Part shown: one piece after another, positions 31,249 to 40,008 of the stretch | Layout of the letters: each line of letters starts with the position of its first letter | Position numbering within the stretch: position 1 is the first letter of the stretch | From: Staphylococcus sp. 17KM0847 | Lineage (GTDB): Bacteria > Bacillota > Bacilli > Staphylococcales > Staphylococcaceae | Reading direction: 5' to 3' | Assembly: GCF_013463155.1 (NCBI RefSeq) | Contig: NZ_CP040781.1 | Span: 558,001 to 622,000 of the forward strand | Length of the DNA: 64,000 nucleotides | Made by a program: the position numbers and the translations under genes | Notes under the pieces: model-generated | Told to the model about the DNA's origin: nothing | The model's input: only the letters and a program-made list of their open reading frames with translations | Databases searched by the model: none

Positions 31249-32656
31249 TGTTTCGCACCTCACTGTCATAAAGTACACCGTTATTAATTTCAAGACGTCT
31301 TGTTGGATAACGTTCAATAATGTTTGGATCATGCGTTACCATAACGATCGTTTGACCTTTAGCAATGCGTTCCTGAAATAATTGAATAAGTTTAAATGTA
31401 TTATGACTATCCAAGCCAAATGTGGGTTCATCTAATAAAATAATGTCAGCTTTAGTACTTAGTGCAGTTGCAACGCTTAAGCGTCGTTTTTGTCCCATAG
31501 ACAATTCAAAAGGATGTTGCTTAGCGACATGACATAAATCTAATAATTCCAGCATAGCAAATGTTTGTTCTTTGGCATGTTGTGGGTTTGTATATTCGTA
31601 GTTAATATAAATTTCATCATATACACTATTTTGAATAAATTGTAATTCAGGGTTTTGGTAGACTAAATACATATGATTTGCGGCATCACGTATTTTGGTG
31701 AGTCTTTGACTGTTCCAATACATATCTCCTTTATAACGAATCAATTGCATCATAGATTCAAGTAAAGATGTTTTTCCTGTTCCGTTTTTTCCGGTAACAG
31801 TAATCCATTCACAAGGACCTATATGCAATTGAGGAATGTGGTATAGAGCATTGCGCCCTCTTTTAATGTCTCCATTTTCGTATTTAAAGGCAAAGGGTAT
31901 TAATGATTCAGATGTTGACGGTTCAGATTTAGGTTTAGGTGCATTATTCCAAGCATTTGGATGCCAAACACCGTACTCTGATAAAATTGCTTCATGATGT
32001 TTCAATATGTGATTAGGCGTTCCTTGTTGAATAATTTTTCCTTCGTGATTTAGTAAAATAACACGATCAACATAATCCCAAATATGTTCGACTTTATGCT
32101 CTACAATCAGTACTGTTTGATCTTTCCATAAATCTTTTAATAAATCCCATAAATTTTTGGTAGCATTGACATCTAGCATAGCAGTAGGTTCATCCAAAAA
32201 GAGTGTATCTGTTTGCATTAATAATGTTCCAGCTATTGCGAGCTTTTGTTTCATTCCACCGCTGAGCTGGTTGATTTTAGTTTTAGGATTAACATTCAGT
32301 TGAACTTGTGCTAAAGCATCTGCAATATAATCCTCCATATCTGTACGTGGTATTTGACGATTTTCCAATATAAAAGCCAATTCCTCGTCAACCTGTGGCA
32401 TACAAAATTGTGAATCGGGGTCTTGGAAAATAACGCCTGCATGTTGCGCTATCTCTAGTCCATCATACTTCATAGGTAGATCAACGAGGTTAGGCACGAT
32501 ACCACTTAATACATTAAGCAATGTACTTTTACCAGATCCAGATGGACCGAGTAATAGAACTTTTTCTTTTTCTTTAATTTCAATATCTAGTCCATCAAAA
32601 ATTTTATATTCTGAGTTTGGATATTTTAAGCGTAAATTTTTAGCTTTTAACACCAT
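31241..32656 (-). CDS. ykoD: ECF transporter fused tandem ATPase
   Basis: 471 residues with two complete ABC ATPase domains. The first has Walker A GPSGSGKS (~37), signature LSGGMKQ and Walker B TLFLDEPTA. The second (~265-470) has GKNGTGKT, ELSMGQKRRLS and IILLDEPTFGLD, each followed by a switch His (LIVEHK, MVTHDP). A linker (~230-265) joins them. It powers uptake with YkoC and YkoE. Starts 12 bases after ykoE. Confidence 0.93.
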   Translation of the reverse strand: MVLKAKNLRLKYPNSEYKIFDGLDIEIKEKEKVLLLGPSGSGKSTLLNVLSGIVPNLVDLPMKYDGLEIAQHAGVIFQDPDSQFCMPQVDEELAFILENRQIPRTDMEDYIADALAQVQLNVNPKTKINQLSGGMKQKLAIAGTLLMQTDTLFLDEPTAMLDVNATKNLWDLLKDLWKDQTVLIVEHKVEHIWDYVDRVILLNHEGKIIQQGTPNHILKHHEAILSEYGVWHPNAWNNAPKPKSEPSTSESLIPFAFKYENGDIKRGRNALYHIPQLHIGPCEWITVTGKNGTGKTSLLESMMQLIRYKGDMYWNSQRLTKIRDAANHMYLVYQNPELQFIQNSVYDEIYINYEYTNPQHAKEQTFAMLELLDLCHVAKQHPFELSMGQKRRLSVATALSTKADIILLDEPTFGLDSHNTFKLIQLFQERIAKGQTIVMVTHDPNIIERYPTRRLEINNGVLYDSEVRNND

Positions 32657-32667
32657 TTTGTCTCTCC

Positions 32668-33243
32668 TTACAGTGCATCATAATCATCCTTAGAAGCGGG
32701 GCGGAATAATTTTGTTACACCAGTCTGATCCAGCGCTTTAACGAGATAATAAGGAAATGCACCTGCTAAAACAGCACCACTTAAAACGCGAAAAGTAATT
32801 AATAATATAAGGTTCCATGTTGCGACTTCATTTAAGTAGCCATAGTACCAATCGATAGGTAAGCTGATGATGGCAGCAGACATACCGGCTAAAAGACATA
32901 CCATAAAGGCACGTGAACGATAACGGAAAATAGCAAAAATAAGTTCACACGCTAAACCTTGTAGTAATGCATAAATAATTGTTGGAATGTCAAATCGTCC
33001 CATCATAATTGTTTCACCTGCACCTGCTGCAAACTCAGCGAGTAAGGCAATTCCCATTTTAGGGATGATAAGATACGCAACAACTGCTGCAGAGAACCAC
33101 ATACCATACATCAGTTGATCAATATGTAGCCCTAATGGTTGAACGCTGTTATGTACAATCCACCATAAGTTATAGAGTACAGCAAAAATAACAGAAACAA
33201 GTACTGTTACAAGTATGTCGGATAATGTTAATCCTTTTTTCAT
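32668..33243 (-). CDS. ykoE: ECF transporter substrate-binding S component, thiamine/HMP type
   Basis: 191 residues with about five to six membrane helices, no signal peptide, belonging to the YkoE family (MKKGLTLSDILVTVLVSVIFAV, LYNLWWIVHNSVQPLGLHIDQLMYG, FAAGAGETIMMGRFD, ISLPIDWYYGYL). The conserved Trp and acidic residues would bind the pyrimidine ring. ATG at 33243 is chosen because AGGAGG lies ~10 bases upstream; an upstream start at 33279 falls inside the riboswitch terminator stem. The upstream TPP riboswitch supports a thiamine-precursor substrate. Confidence 0.9.
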   Translation of the reverse strand: MKKGLTLSDILVTVLVSVIFAVLYNLWWIVHNSVQPLGLHIDQLMYGMWFSAAVVAYLIIPKMGIALLAEFAAGAGETIMMGRFDIPTIIYALLQGLACELIFAIFRYRSRAFMVCLLAGMSAAIISLPIDWYYGYLNEVATWNLILLITFRVLSGAVLAGAFPYYLVKALDQTGVTKLFRPASKDDYDAL

Positions 33244-33269
33244 AATAAAGAAGCCTCCTAAATGTAAAT

Positions 33270-33303
33270 AAACGCACATCCCTTTACTAGAGATGTGCGT
33301 TTA
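33270..33303 (-). terminator. Riboswitch expression platform (intrinsic terminator before ykoE)
   Basis: AAACGCACATC and GATGTGCGTTT form a perfect 11-bp stem followed by ATTTACATTT on the minus strand. The loop contains CTCTAGT, which could pair with the ACTAG of the aptamer's first strand, an inferred antiterminator. Confidence 0.75.
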
Positions 33304-33398
33304 AGTGCTTCCGCTTATTCAAAGTAATATCAGTATATTATAAATATTAAAATATAATATACAGCTTATTATAATGGTAATTGTGATGAACGTACTTA

Positions 33399-33479
33399 CA
33401 CTTTCCTCCGCTAGTATCATCTAGTTCAGGTTCAAAGGGTTTGAGGATAAACCTCATCTCAGCTTTCACACCCCTAGTG
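33399..33479 (-). promoter_or_regulatory. TPP riboswitch (THI element)
   Basis: On the minus strand the aptamer runs from CACTAGGGGTG, through GCTGAGATGAGG, to ACCCTTTGAACCTGA and TACTAGCGGAGGAAAGTG. The invariant CTGAGA and ACCCTTTGAACCTGA pieces that bind thiamine pyrophosphate are intact, and CACT/AGTG close stem P1. It controls ykoEDC, so thiamine pyrophosphate should shut off uptake through the downstream terminator. No gene lies in 33304-33398. Confidence 0.95.
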
Positions 33480-33503
33480 CATATATATTTAATTGATACA
33501 GTC

Positions 33504-33532
33504 AATGTACACGTCTTTATAAAAAAAGTCAA
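33504..33532 (-). promoter_or_regulatory. Sigma-A promoter of the ykoEDC operon
   Basis: On the minus strand TTGACT (33532-33527), a 17-base spacer and TACATT (33509-33504). Transcription would begin ~20 bases before the aptamer. Confidence 0.7.
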
Positions 33533-33562
33533 GAAGTGTACGCTACATTTTAGTATGATAAA

Positions 33563-33636
33563 AGAAGTAGTGTAAGCGTAGGGAAGAAATTTTAATCAGT
33601 AAAAAATTCCCCTCATCTACATTTTACACTACTTCT
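33563..33636 (-). terminator. Long hairpin terminator of the 43-codon gene
   Basis: Arms AGAAGTAGTGTAA / TTACACTACTTCT are perfect, with inner pairings GTAG/CTAC and GGGAA/TTCCC. On the minus strand it ends in TTCTTTTATC. It lies ~55 bases past the stop at 33692. Confidence 0.75.
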
Positions 33637-33691
33637 AAAACTTTAAGGCGTCAGATATCAATAGGCTAATGATCTGTTTATGATTATAAGA

Positions 33692-33823
33692 TTAGTCTAA
33701 TGTGTTTTGAATATCTTCTTTTGTTTGTTCAACGCCCTCTTTAGTATCTTGAGCTTTGTCTTTTAATGTTTCTTCTTTCTTTTTTGCTTTTTCAGCAGCT
33801 TGTTTTAAATCTTTTTCTGTCAT
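33692..33823 (-). CDS. Small charged protein, 43 residues, unknown function
   Basis: Begins MTEKDLKQAAEKAKKKEE and ends DIQNTLD. It is about half Lys/Glu/Asp/Gln, with no hydrophobic segment and a predicted amphipathic helix throughout. AAGGAGTG sits ~9 bases before ATG. A sigma-B-like promoter (33862-33887) and its own terminator bracket it, which argues for a real gene. The composition recalls small general-stress proteins (CsbD or YtxH-like), but there is no recognisable family motif. Codons are A-ending, as in neighbours. Confidence 0.65.
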   Translation of the reverse strand: MTEKDLKQAAEKAKKKEETLKDKAQDTKEGVEQTKEDIQNTLD

Positions 33824-33861
33824 GATTAAAAACACTCCTTTATAATATGTGATACTAACCT

Positions 33862-33887
33862 ATATCCACTATATAATTTTTGTAAAC
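33862..33887 (-). promoter_or_regulatory. Candidate sigma-B promoter of the 43-codon gene
   Basis: On the minus strand GTTTAC, 14 bases, GGATAT; the consensus is GTTTAA-N12-15-GGGTAT. Its end is ~39 bases from the start codon. Confidence 0.5.
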
Positions 33888-34142
33888 ATGGTATCAAAAA
33901 GTTAATAGATTATGACATAAACTTTATGATCTATATTTGAATATCTCGTAGTTTACAATATGGATATATTGGGAAAATAAAGCATGCGATTTTTATGAAA
34001 TATAAGTGATTTTAATGATCTATTTCGTTTGCGCTTATCCTATTTTAAGAATGTGTATTTTTTTATCGTACTAAAGACCGAATTTCTGCAATTATAAAGA
34101 CAGCAAACCGTTGTTCATATATAATAACTGTGAGGTGAGAGG
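33888..34142. other. Upstream region of auxA
   Basis: No gene seen. A TATAAT at 34120-34125 is a likely -10, but no -35 with proper spacing is evident, and it lies only ~18 bases from the auxA start codon. Confidence 0.35.
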
Positions 34143-35480
34143 ATGTCCTTTTTTAAGAAGTACACCGAAGTAATTTATAGTTATATTATAGGTGCGATGT
34201 CAATTCTTTTAAGCATCATTATTTTTGTTAATATTCCACTCATTCATCAACTCAAAGATGGTAAGCATCACGTCTCAAGAATAGAGAATGTATGGGACTT
34301 TATTATGGCTTTTTTCCAAGAAATCATTAGAGTGATGAGTAAATACATTGGGGAGTTTCCACTTACTAGTGGCATCATTATACTGTTATTCGGTATTGTT
34401 ATGTTAGTGATCGGTCGTGTTTTAACAAATACGACACGTTTTGATTATGACATTTCGATATTGTTTTTACTTGTAGGTATTATTTTCTTTGTACTAACAC
34501 TTATTTTTATGTCTCAAATTTATGGAGTATTGGCTTTTATTTTTGTTATTCCTTTTGTGATACACATTGGCTATATTACGTTTAAAGATGAGTTGAATCC
34601 ATTGCATCGAAAGCAGCATTATCTATGGATTATTTTCGGTTATGGTATGAGCTATATTATTTCCCAACTTGCGCTTTATACACGCCTACAAGGTAGGGAA
34701 GTTGCACCGATTGATGTGTTAAGTATTAATACATTTTTTGTCGTACTATGGCTGATTGGACAAATGGCAATTTGGAATTTCTTATTTTTACGTCGTGCAT
34801 TACCTGTCTTACAAGAAAATGATGAGACAGCGGACGATACTTATTTAAGAAGTAAGAAATATCAATTTGGTGATCAATCCAAAGTACATTTTAAAGATAT
34901 TCAAAATCGTACGACAGAGCTGACACAAGACATTACACATCGTACACGTCGTAGTATTAATATCGAAAAGATTCGTGCAAAGCGAGATCAGTTTAAAGAG
35001 AAATGGTTAAGTTGGGCAAAATTAGAAGAAGAAGATATTCCGTCATTTTTACATCGCCCAACATGGTTGAAGCGTTCGTATATTAATATTGCTTGTGGTG
35101 TAATTATATTGTTTTTTATTTTACTGGAGTTTAATAATCGTAATGCATTATTTATGTCGGGAGATTGGCAGCTATCTCAAACGCAATATGTTTATGAATG
35201 GATCAGCTTATTGCTATTATTATTTATTGCAATGATATATATCTTTACATCTATTACGTATATGCTAAAGGGACGCCATTATTATTTACAACTATTTATG
35301 ATTAGTATTTTATTTTTTAAACTTTTAACAGAGTATATTGTTATACTTTTTCATGGATTATTACTCTCAATATTTATTACGCCTATCTTAGTATTGATGC
35401 TTGTACCTGCAATTGTAGCTTTTGTGATACAGTTACGTGAACCAGCATCAAAAGACCAACAAGATAGTGAATATAAATAG
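34143..35480 (+). CDS. auxA: AuxA-like polytopic membrane protein
   Basis: 445 residues. Helices in the N-terminal half (~12-32, 75-95, 103-125, 127-147, 160-180, 195-215), then a charged cytoplasmic loop (~220-305), then four more helices to ~435. No enzymatic motif. Position between the purD/ykoEDC block and the rRNA methyltransferase gene is that of AuxA of S. aureus, a factor reported to stabilise lipoteichoic acid and support beta-lactam resistance. The assignment rests on synteny and topology from memory. GAGGTGAG precedes the ATG. Its partner AuxB is also in this window. Confidence 0.7.
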   Translation: MSFFKKYTEVIYSYIIGAMSILLSIIIFVNIPLIHQLKDGKHHVSRIENVWDFIMAFFQEIIRVMSKYIGEFPLTSGIIILLFGIVMLVIGRVLTNTTRFDYDISILFLLVGIIFFVLTLIFMSQIYGVLAFIFVIPFVIHIGYITFKDELNPLHRKQHYLWIIFGYGMSYIISQLALYTRLQGREVAPIDVLSINTFFVVLWLIGQMAIWNFLFLRRALPVLQENDETADDTYLRSKKYQFGDQSKVHFKDIQNRTTELTQDITHRTRRSINIEKIRAKRDQFKEKWLSWAKLEEEDIPSFLHRPTWLKRSYINIACGVIILFFILLEFNNRNALFMSGDWQLSQTQYVYEWISLLLLLFIAMIYIFTSITYMLKGRHYYLQLFMISILFFKLLTEYIVILFHGLLLSIFITPILVLMLVPAIVAFVIQLREPASKDQQDSEYK

Positions 35481-35577
35481 AACATATGGATTGAAAACCT
35501 AATATTTCTCATGGGATACAGTGTTTAGTAAAGTCGTGATACGTTTCAATGTGTTTAACTCATGGATGTTATAGGTC

Positions 35578-35587
35578 GTGATATAAT
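35578..35587 (+). promoter_or_regulatory. Extended -10 promoter upstream of the methyltransferase gene
   Basis: TGATATAAT, the extended -10 form, with no recognisable -35. It would give a ~185-nt leader containing the hairpin at 35669-35723. Confidence 0.4.
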
Positions 35588-35668
35588 TTCAGAAGTGTTG
35601 AAGACATGAGGGAAATGGTTTGATAGTATTAGAATAACTGTAGAGTACTAAGCATTAATGGGCTTTAT

Positions 35669-35723
35669 GAGTGATACGATAAGACTTTTTGTACGGATGA
35701 AGGTTATCGTATCACTCTTTTTA
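35669..35723 (+). terminator. Intrinsic terminator/attenuator in the methyltransferase leader
   Basis: GAGTGATACGATAA and TTATCGTATCACTC are perfect 14-bp arms around a 27-nt loop, followed by TTTTTAG. It lies ~190 bases past auxA and ~55 bases before the next start codon. It could be the auxA terminator or an attenuator. Confidence 0.75.
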
Positions 35724-35778
35724 GTGAGATGATATGCGTGTTAAGATAAAGTTAATGATAATAGGAGAGGCTGAGAAA

Positions 35779-36951
35779 ATGAAAACTGTCATTTTAAATA
35801 AAGGTAAAGAATCAAAATATATGAATGGTTATCCATTGATTGAGGAAGAAGATATTTATCAGCACGATACGTTACAAGAAGGTGATCTCTTTCATCTTAG
35901 AACATCGCATGATATATATATCGCAACATGTTATGTCGGTCGTCAACATAAGGGATTAGGTTGGGTTTTGACATACGATGAGTCACAGATGATCCATCAA
36001 TCTTTTTTTGAAGATTTATTTTTAGCGGCATTAGAAGAGAGAAGGTACTACTACCATGTCGATGGTACGACGGCATTTCGCTTATTTAATGGAGAAGGCG
36101 ATGGTGTTGGGGGATTAACAATCGATAATTATAATGGTCATCTCTTAATACAGTGGTATTCAGAAGGCATTTATACGTTTCGAAAACAGATTATTGAAGC
36201 GATTAAAAAGGTTTTTAACTATACGTCGATATATGAAAAAACACGCTTTAAACATACGCGCATTGCAAGTGGATTTGTTACAGGTGAAGCACCACAGTTT
36301 CCGATTGTTGTAGAGGAAAACTTCACTTTTTACAATGTGCATTTAGATGATGGCCCGATGACTGGTATTTTCCTTGATCAAAAAGAGGTTCGTAAAAAGA
36401 TTCGTGATTATTATAGCGAAGGAAGACAACTGCTTAACTTATTTAGCTATACTGGCGCTTTTTCAGTGATTTCAGCACATCAAGCTGAACAAACTACAAG
36501 TGTAGATTTAGCAAATCGTGCAAGGCACTTAACAGAAGAAAACTTTGGACTAAATGGTATTGACCCTAAGTCACAAAAGATATTTATCATGGATACATTT
36601 GATTATTATAAATATGCAGAACGTCATGGCTTAATGTTTGATACCATTGTGATTGATCCACCTAGCTTTGCACGTAATAAGAAAAAGACTTTTTCAGTAA
36701 TAAAAGACTATGACAAACTCATTAAAGGTGCATTGCCTTTATTGAATAAAAAAGGGACACTAGTATTAAGCACCAATCACAGTATGTATAGTTTAAAAGC
36801 ATTTAAAAATATGGTGAAGCAGACAATGTCACAATTAGGCGTTGAATATCATATAGATGAAGTGATGGGACTGCCTAAAGATTTTAAAACACATCCACAT
36901 TATAAACCGTCTAAATATTTGAAAGTTATTTTTATTACGTTGATGCATTAA
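35779..36951 (+). CDS. Class I SAM-dependent 23S rRNA methyltransferase (RlmI-like, COG1092)
   Basis: 390 residues. A PUA-like N-terminus (~1-80), an RlmI/RlmK-type middle part with FRLFNGEGDGVGGLTIDNY, then a Rossmann domain: LLNLFSYTGAFSV (SAM-binding motif I, ~220), VDLANRARHLTEENF, and catalytic-motif-like IDPPSFARNKKK (~295) and LSTNHSMYS. It probably methylates a cytosine in 23S rRNA. ATG at 35779 has AGGAGAGG 8 bases upstream; an upstream ATG at 35734 lacks one. Confidence 0.88.
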   Translation: MKTVILNKGKESKYMNGYPLIEEEDIYQHDTLQEGDLFHLRTSHDIYIATCYVGRQHKGLGWVLTYDESQMIHQSFFEDLFLAALEERRYYYHVDGTTAFRLFNGEGDGVGGLTIDNYNGHLLIQWYSEGIYTFRKQIIEAIKKVFNYTSIYEKTRFKHTRIASGFVTGEAPQFPIVVEENFTFYNVHLDDGPMTGIFLDQKEVRKKIRDYYSEGRQLLNLFSYTGAFSVISAHQAEQTTSVDLANRARHLTEENFGLNGIDPKSQKIFIMDTFDYYKYAERHGLMFDTIVIDPPSFARNKKKTFSVIKDYDKLIKGALPLLNKKGTLVLSTNHSMYSLKAFKNMVKQTMSQLGVEYHIDEVMGLPKDFKTHPHYKPSKYLKVIFITLMH

Positions 36952-37008
36952 TCATTCATAAAAAGGGGTAAGAAGTAAGATGTAGTATGTGAAAGGTGGA
37001 TAAAATTT

Positions 37009-37539
37009 ATGAGAATTACAAATAAAATTACAGAAACATTAGGCAATAAAGTACTAAATATCGAGAAAATAACGAATAAAAGTGTATTACCCCAAAATGA
37101 AAAAGATATAGCAGAGCGTCGTAAAAAGGCAGAATCAGTTGTTAAAAAGAAAGCATTGCTGTCATCTGGTGCTACGGTCGTACCTATACCCGGTTTTGAT
37201 TTTGGTGTAGATATGAAACTGATGAAGGATATTATTGAGGATATTAATAAATTATATGGATTAGACCATAAGCAAGTGAATAAAATGAGTGACGATATGC
37301 GAAACCGTATTGTAATGGCAGCAGGGATACAAGGAAGTCAACTGATTGGTAAGAAAGTAACAAGTGGTCTTTTAAAGGTGTTTGTACGTGATATTGCCAA
37401 ACGTGCAGCAGCCAAACAAACACGTTGGTTTCCAATTGTAGGTCAGGCAGTATCAGCATCGTTAAGTTACTATTTTATGACCAAAGTAGGTAAAGAACAT
37501 ATTCAGAAGTGTGAAAATGTTGTCAAGACACTGGTTTAG
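37009..37539 (+). CDS. DUF697/YcjF-like conserved protein
   Basis: 176 residues. A basic N-terminus, then the DUF697-type stretch SSGATVVPIPGFDFGVDMKLMKDIIEDINKLYGL (positions ~55-90), then a second half with GKKVTSGLLKVFVRD and WFPIVGQAVSASLSYYFMTKVG. Two weakly hydrophobic, glycine/alanine-rich segments suggest membrane association. DUF697 proteins often accompany GTPases, but none is nearby. Sits before ptsH as in S. aureus, by recollection. Function unknown. Confidence 0.65.
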   Translation: MRITNKITETLGNKVLNIEKITNKSVLPQNEKDIAERRKKAESVVKKKALLSSGATVVPIPGFDFGVDMKLMKDIIEDINKLYGLDHKQVNKMSDDMRNRIVMAAGIQGSQLIGKKVTSGLLKVFVRDIAKRAAAKQTRWFPIVGQAVSASLSYYFMTKVGKEHIQKCENVVKTLV

Positions 37540-37693
37540 ATTTTTCAATAAATTGTAAAAAAAGCATAAAGCATTCACATGATAAGGGTTTCACAATTGA
37601 ATTTGACCCTATATTTTGGTAATGTTAAGGCATACTAGCGAAGTTAAATATCTTATGCTAAAAATTTATAAAATAGAAGGAGTAAGATGAAAG

Positions 37694-37960
37694 ATGGAAC
37701 AACAATCATATGTAATTATTGACGAAACAGGAATTCATGCACGTCCTGCAACAATGTTAGTGCAAACAGCTTCAAAATTCGACTCAGATGTACAATTAGA
37801 GTACAATGCAAAAAAAGTAAACTTAAAATCAATTATGGGTGTTATGAGCTTAGGTGTTGGGAAAGACGCTGAAATTACAATTTACGCTGATGGTAGCGAT
37901 GAAAAAGAAGCAATTGAAGCAATTACTGAAGTGCTATCAAAAGAAGGTTTAACAAAATAA
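37694..37960 (+). CDS. ptsH: Phosphocarrier protein HPr
   Basis: 88 residues. His15 in GIHARPAT is phosphorylated by enzyme I for sugar transport; Ser46 in [13 protein letters not shown] is the HPr kinase site that makes P-Ser-HPr, the CcpA co-effector. GGAG lies upstream. The last base overlaps the ptsI start codon. It could therefore act on the candidate cre site of qox in this same window. Confidence 0.98.
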   Translation: MEQQSYVIIDETGIHARPATMLVQTASKFDSDVQLEYNAKKVNLKSIMGVMSLGVGKDAEITIYADGSDEKEAIEAITEVLSKEGLTK

Positions 37961-39675
37961 TGTCATCATTGATTAAGGGAATTGCAGCTTCTGATGGTGT
38001 TGCTATTGCCAAAGCGTATATGCTCGTAGAACCCGATTTAAGCTATAACCAACAGACAACAGAACATCCAGAAGAGGAAGTTCAAAAATTTCAAGATGCA
38101 TTGAATAATGCTAAAGTAGAGTTAACAAAAATTAGAAATAATGCTGAAGAACAACTGGGACCAGATAAAGCGGCCATTTTTGATGCGCATTTATTAGTAC
38201 TTGATGACCCAGAATTAATCCAACCTATTGAAAGTAAAATTAAAGATGAACAGGCGAGTGCACCACATGCATTAACAGAAATCACTCAAAATTTCATTAC
38301 AATTTTTGAATCAATGGATAACGAATACATGAAAGAACGTGCAGCGGATATTCGTGATGTTTCTAAGCGTGTACTTGCACATATCCTTGGTGTAGAATTA
38401 CCTAACCCAAGTATTATTGATGAGAGTGTCGTTATCGTTGGGCACGATTTGACACCATCTGATACAGCACAATTGAACAAACAATTTGTACAAGGGTTTG
38501 TAACGAATATTGGGGGACGTACATCTCACTCGGCAATCATGAGTCGATCATTAGAAATTCCTGCTGTAGTTGGTACAAAATCAGTTACAGATTCAGTGCA
38601 ACAAGGTGATATGATTATTGTTGATGGATTAACGGGAGATGTAATTGTTAATCCAACTCAAGATGAAGTTCGTGCATATCAACAAAAGCGTGAAGCATTT
38701 TTTGAAGATCGAGAAGCTTTAAAGCAACTACGTGATGAAGCGTCCACAACGCTTGACGGTAAGCACGTCGAACTTGCAGCAAATATTGGGACACCGAATG
38801 ATTTGGAAGGTGTTAAAAATAATGGCGCAGAAGGAATCGGCTTATATCGTACAGAGTTTCTATATATGGGTAGGGACAGTATGCCTTCAGAGGATGAGCA
38901 ATTCGAAGCATATAAAAAAGTATTGGAAGAAATGGATGGTAAGCGTGTAGTTGTACGTACTTTAGATATTGGTGGAGATAAAGAGTTACCATATTTAAAC
39001 TTGCCAGAAGAGATGAACCCATTTTTAGGGTATCGTGCAATTCGTTTATGTTTAGATCAACCAGAAATCTTCCGCCCACAATTGCGTGCGTTATTACGTG
39101 CTTCTGTATATGGTAAATTAAATATTATGTTCCCAATGGTCGCAACAGTTCAAGAGTTTCGTGACGCGAAGGCATTGTTACTTGAAGAAAAAGAAAACTT
39201 AACAAATGAAGGTATCGAAGTCAGTGATGATATTGAATTAGGTATTATGGTTGAGATTCCTTCAACAGCGGCTTTGGCAGATGTATTTGCAAAAGAAGTG
39301 GACTTTTTCAGTATAGGTACGAATGACTTGATTCAGTACACAATGGCGGCAGACCGTATGTCAGAGCGTGTGTCATACTTATACCAACCTTACAATCCTT
39401 CTATTTTACGTTTAGTGAAGCAAGTGATTGATGCTTCTCATAAAGAAGGTAAATGGACAGGTATGTGTGGTGAGATGGCTGGTGATGAAACGGCAATCCC
39501 ACTATTACTTGGATTAGGATTAGATGAGTTTTCTATGAGTGCGACATCTATTTTAAAAGCACGTCGACAAATTAAAGCTTTAAGTACAACTGAGATGACG
39601 CAATTAGCAGATCGTGCGATGAATTGTGCGACTGTCGATGAAGTGATCACACTTGTTCATGAAGCAACTTCATAA
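37960..39675 (+). CDS. ptsI: PTS enzyme I (phosphoenolpyruvate-protein phosphotransferase)
   Basis: 571 residues. The active-site His190 lies in [17 protein letters not shown]. The C-terminal PEP-binding barrel shows [29 protein letters not shown], and [17 protein letters not shown], with [11 protein letters not shown] containing the catalytic Cys. It phosphorylates HPr from PEP. It overlaps ptsH by one base. cydA/cydB, which I recall further down this locus in S. aureus, are not found. Confidence 0.98.
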   Translation: MSSLIKGIAASDGVAIAKAYMLVEPDLSYNQQTTEHPEEEVQKFQDALNNAKVELTKIRNNAEEQLGPDKAAIFDAHLLVLDDPELIQPIESKIKDEQASAPHALTEITQNFITIFESMDNEYMKERAADIRDVSKRVLAHILGVELPNPSIIDESVVIVGHDLTPSDTAQLNKQFVQGFVTNIGGRTSHSAIMSRSLEIPAVVGTKSVTDSVQQGDMIIVDGLTGDVIVNPTQDEVRAYQQKREAFFEDREALKQLRDEASTTLDGKHVELAANIGTPNDLEGVKNNGAEGIGLYRTEFLYMGRDSMPSEDEQFEAYKKVLEEMDGKRVVVRTLDIGGDKELPYLNLPEEMNPFLGYRAIRLCLDQPEIFRPQLRALLRASVYGKLNIMFPMVATVQEFRDAKALLLEEKENLTNEGIEVSDDIELGIMVEIPSTAALADVFAKEVDFFSIGTNDLIQYTMAADRMSERVSYLYQPYNPSILRLVKQVIDASHKEGKWTGMCGEMAGDETAIPLLLGLGLDEFSMSATSILKARRQIKALSTTEMTQLADRAMNCATVDEVITLVHEATS

Positions 39676-39713
39676 ATACAAAAAACCTGAGATTTTCTCA
39701 GGTTTTTTTGTAT
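39676..39713. terminator. Bidirectional terminator between ptsI and the NrdH-like gene
   Basis: ATACAAAAAACCTGAGA and TCTCAGGTTTTTTTGTAT form a stem with U-runs on both strands, overlapping the NrdH-like stop codon. Confidence 0.93.
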
Positions 39714-39940
39714 TATAGCCCTAATATTTGGTTTAACTTATCGATGTCTACTTGATACATGGGTTCGTTATTCAACAAAATAAAAGGTGTTGCAAAGGCA
39801 TCAAATTCAATCATTTCATTACGATAAATTGAATTTGAAATATTACGTTCATCAAATGATATATTATGTTCTGTAAGATAGTTTTTGATAAATGTACAAG
39901 GTGGACATTCATCTTGTGTATAGATAATTACTTTTGTCAT
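39713..39940 (-). CDS. NrdH/glutaredoxin-like redox protein
   Basis: 75 residues, thioredoxin fold. The redox site CPPC (residues ~13-16, DECPPCTFIKNYL) is followed by the cis-proline segment FATPFILLNNEPM. It may reduce ribonucleotide reductase or other disulfides. Convergent with ptsI. The short length and CPPC fit the NrdH-like proteins of staphylococci. Confidence 0.85.
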   Translation of the reverse strand: MTKVIIYTQDECPPCTFIKNYLTEHNISFDERNISNSIYRNEMIEFDAFATPFILLNNEPMYQVDIDKLNQILGL

Positions 39941-40008
39941 AATTCAACCTACTTTACTTTATAAAATATAATGTGATCTCAACGATACATACTTAGATAC
40001 TCAGTGTA

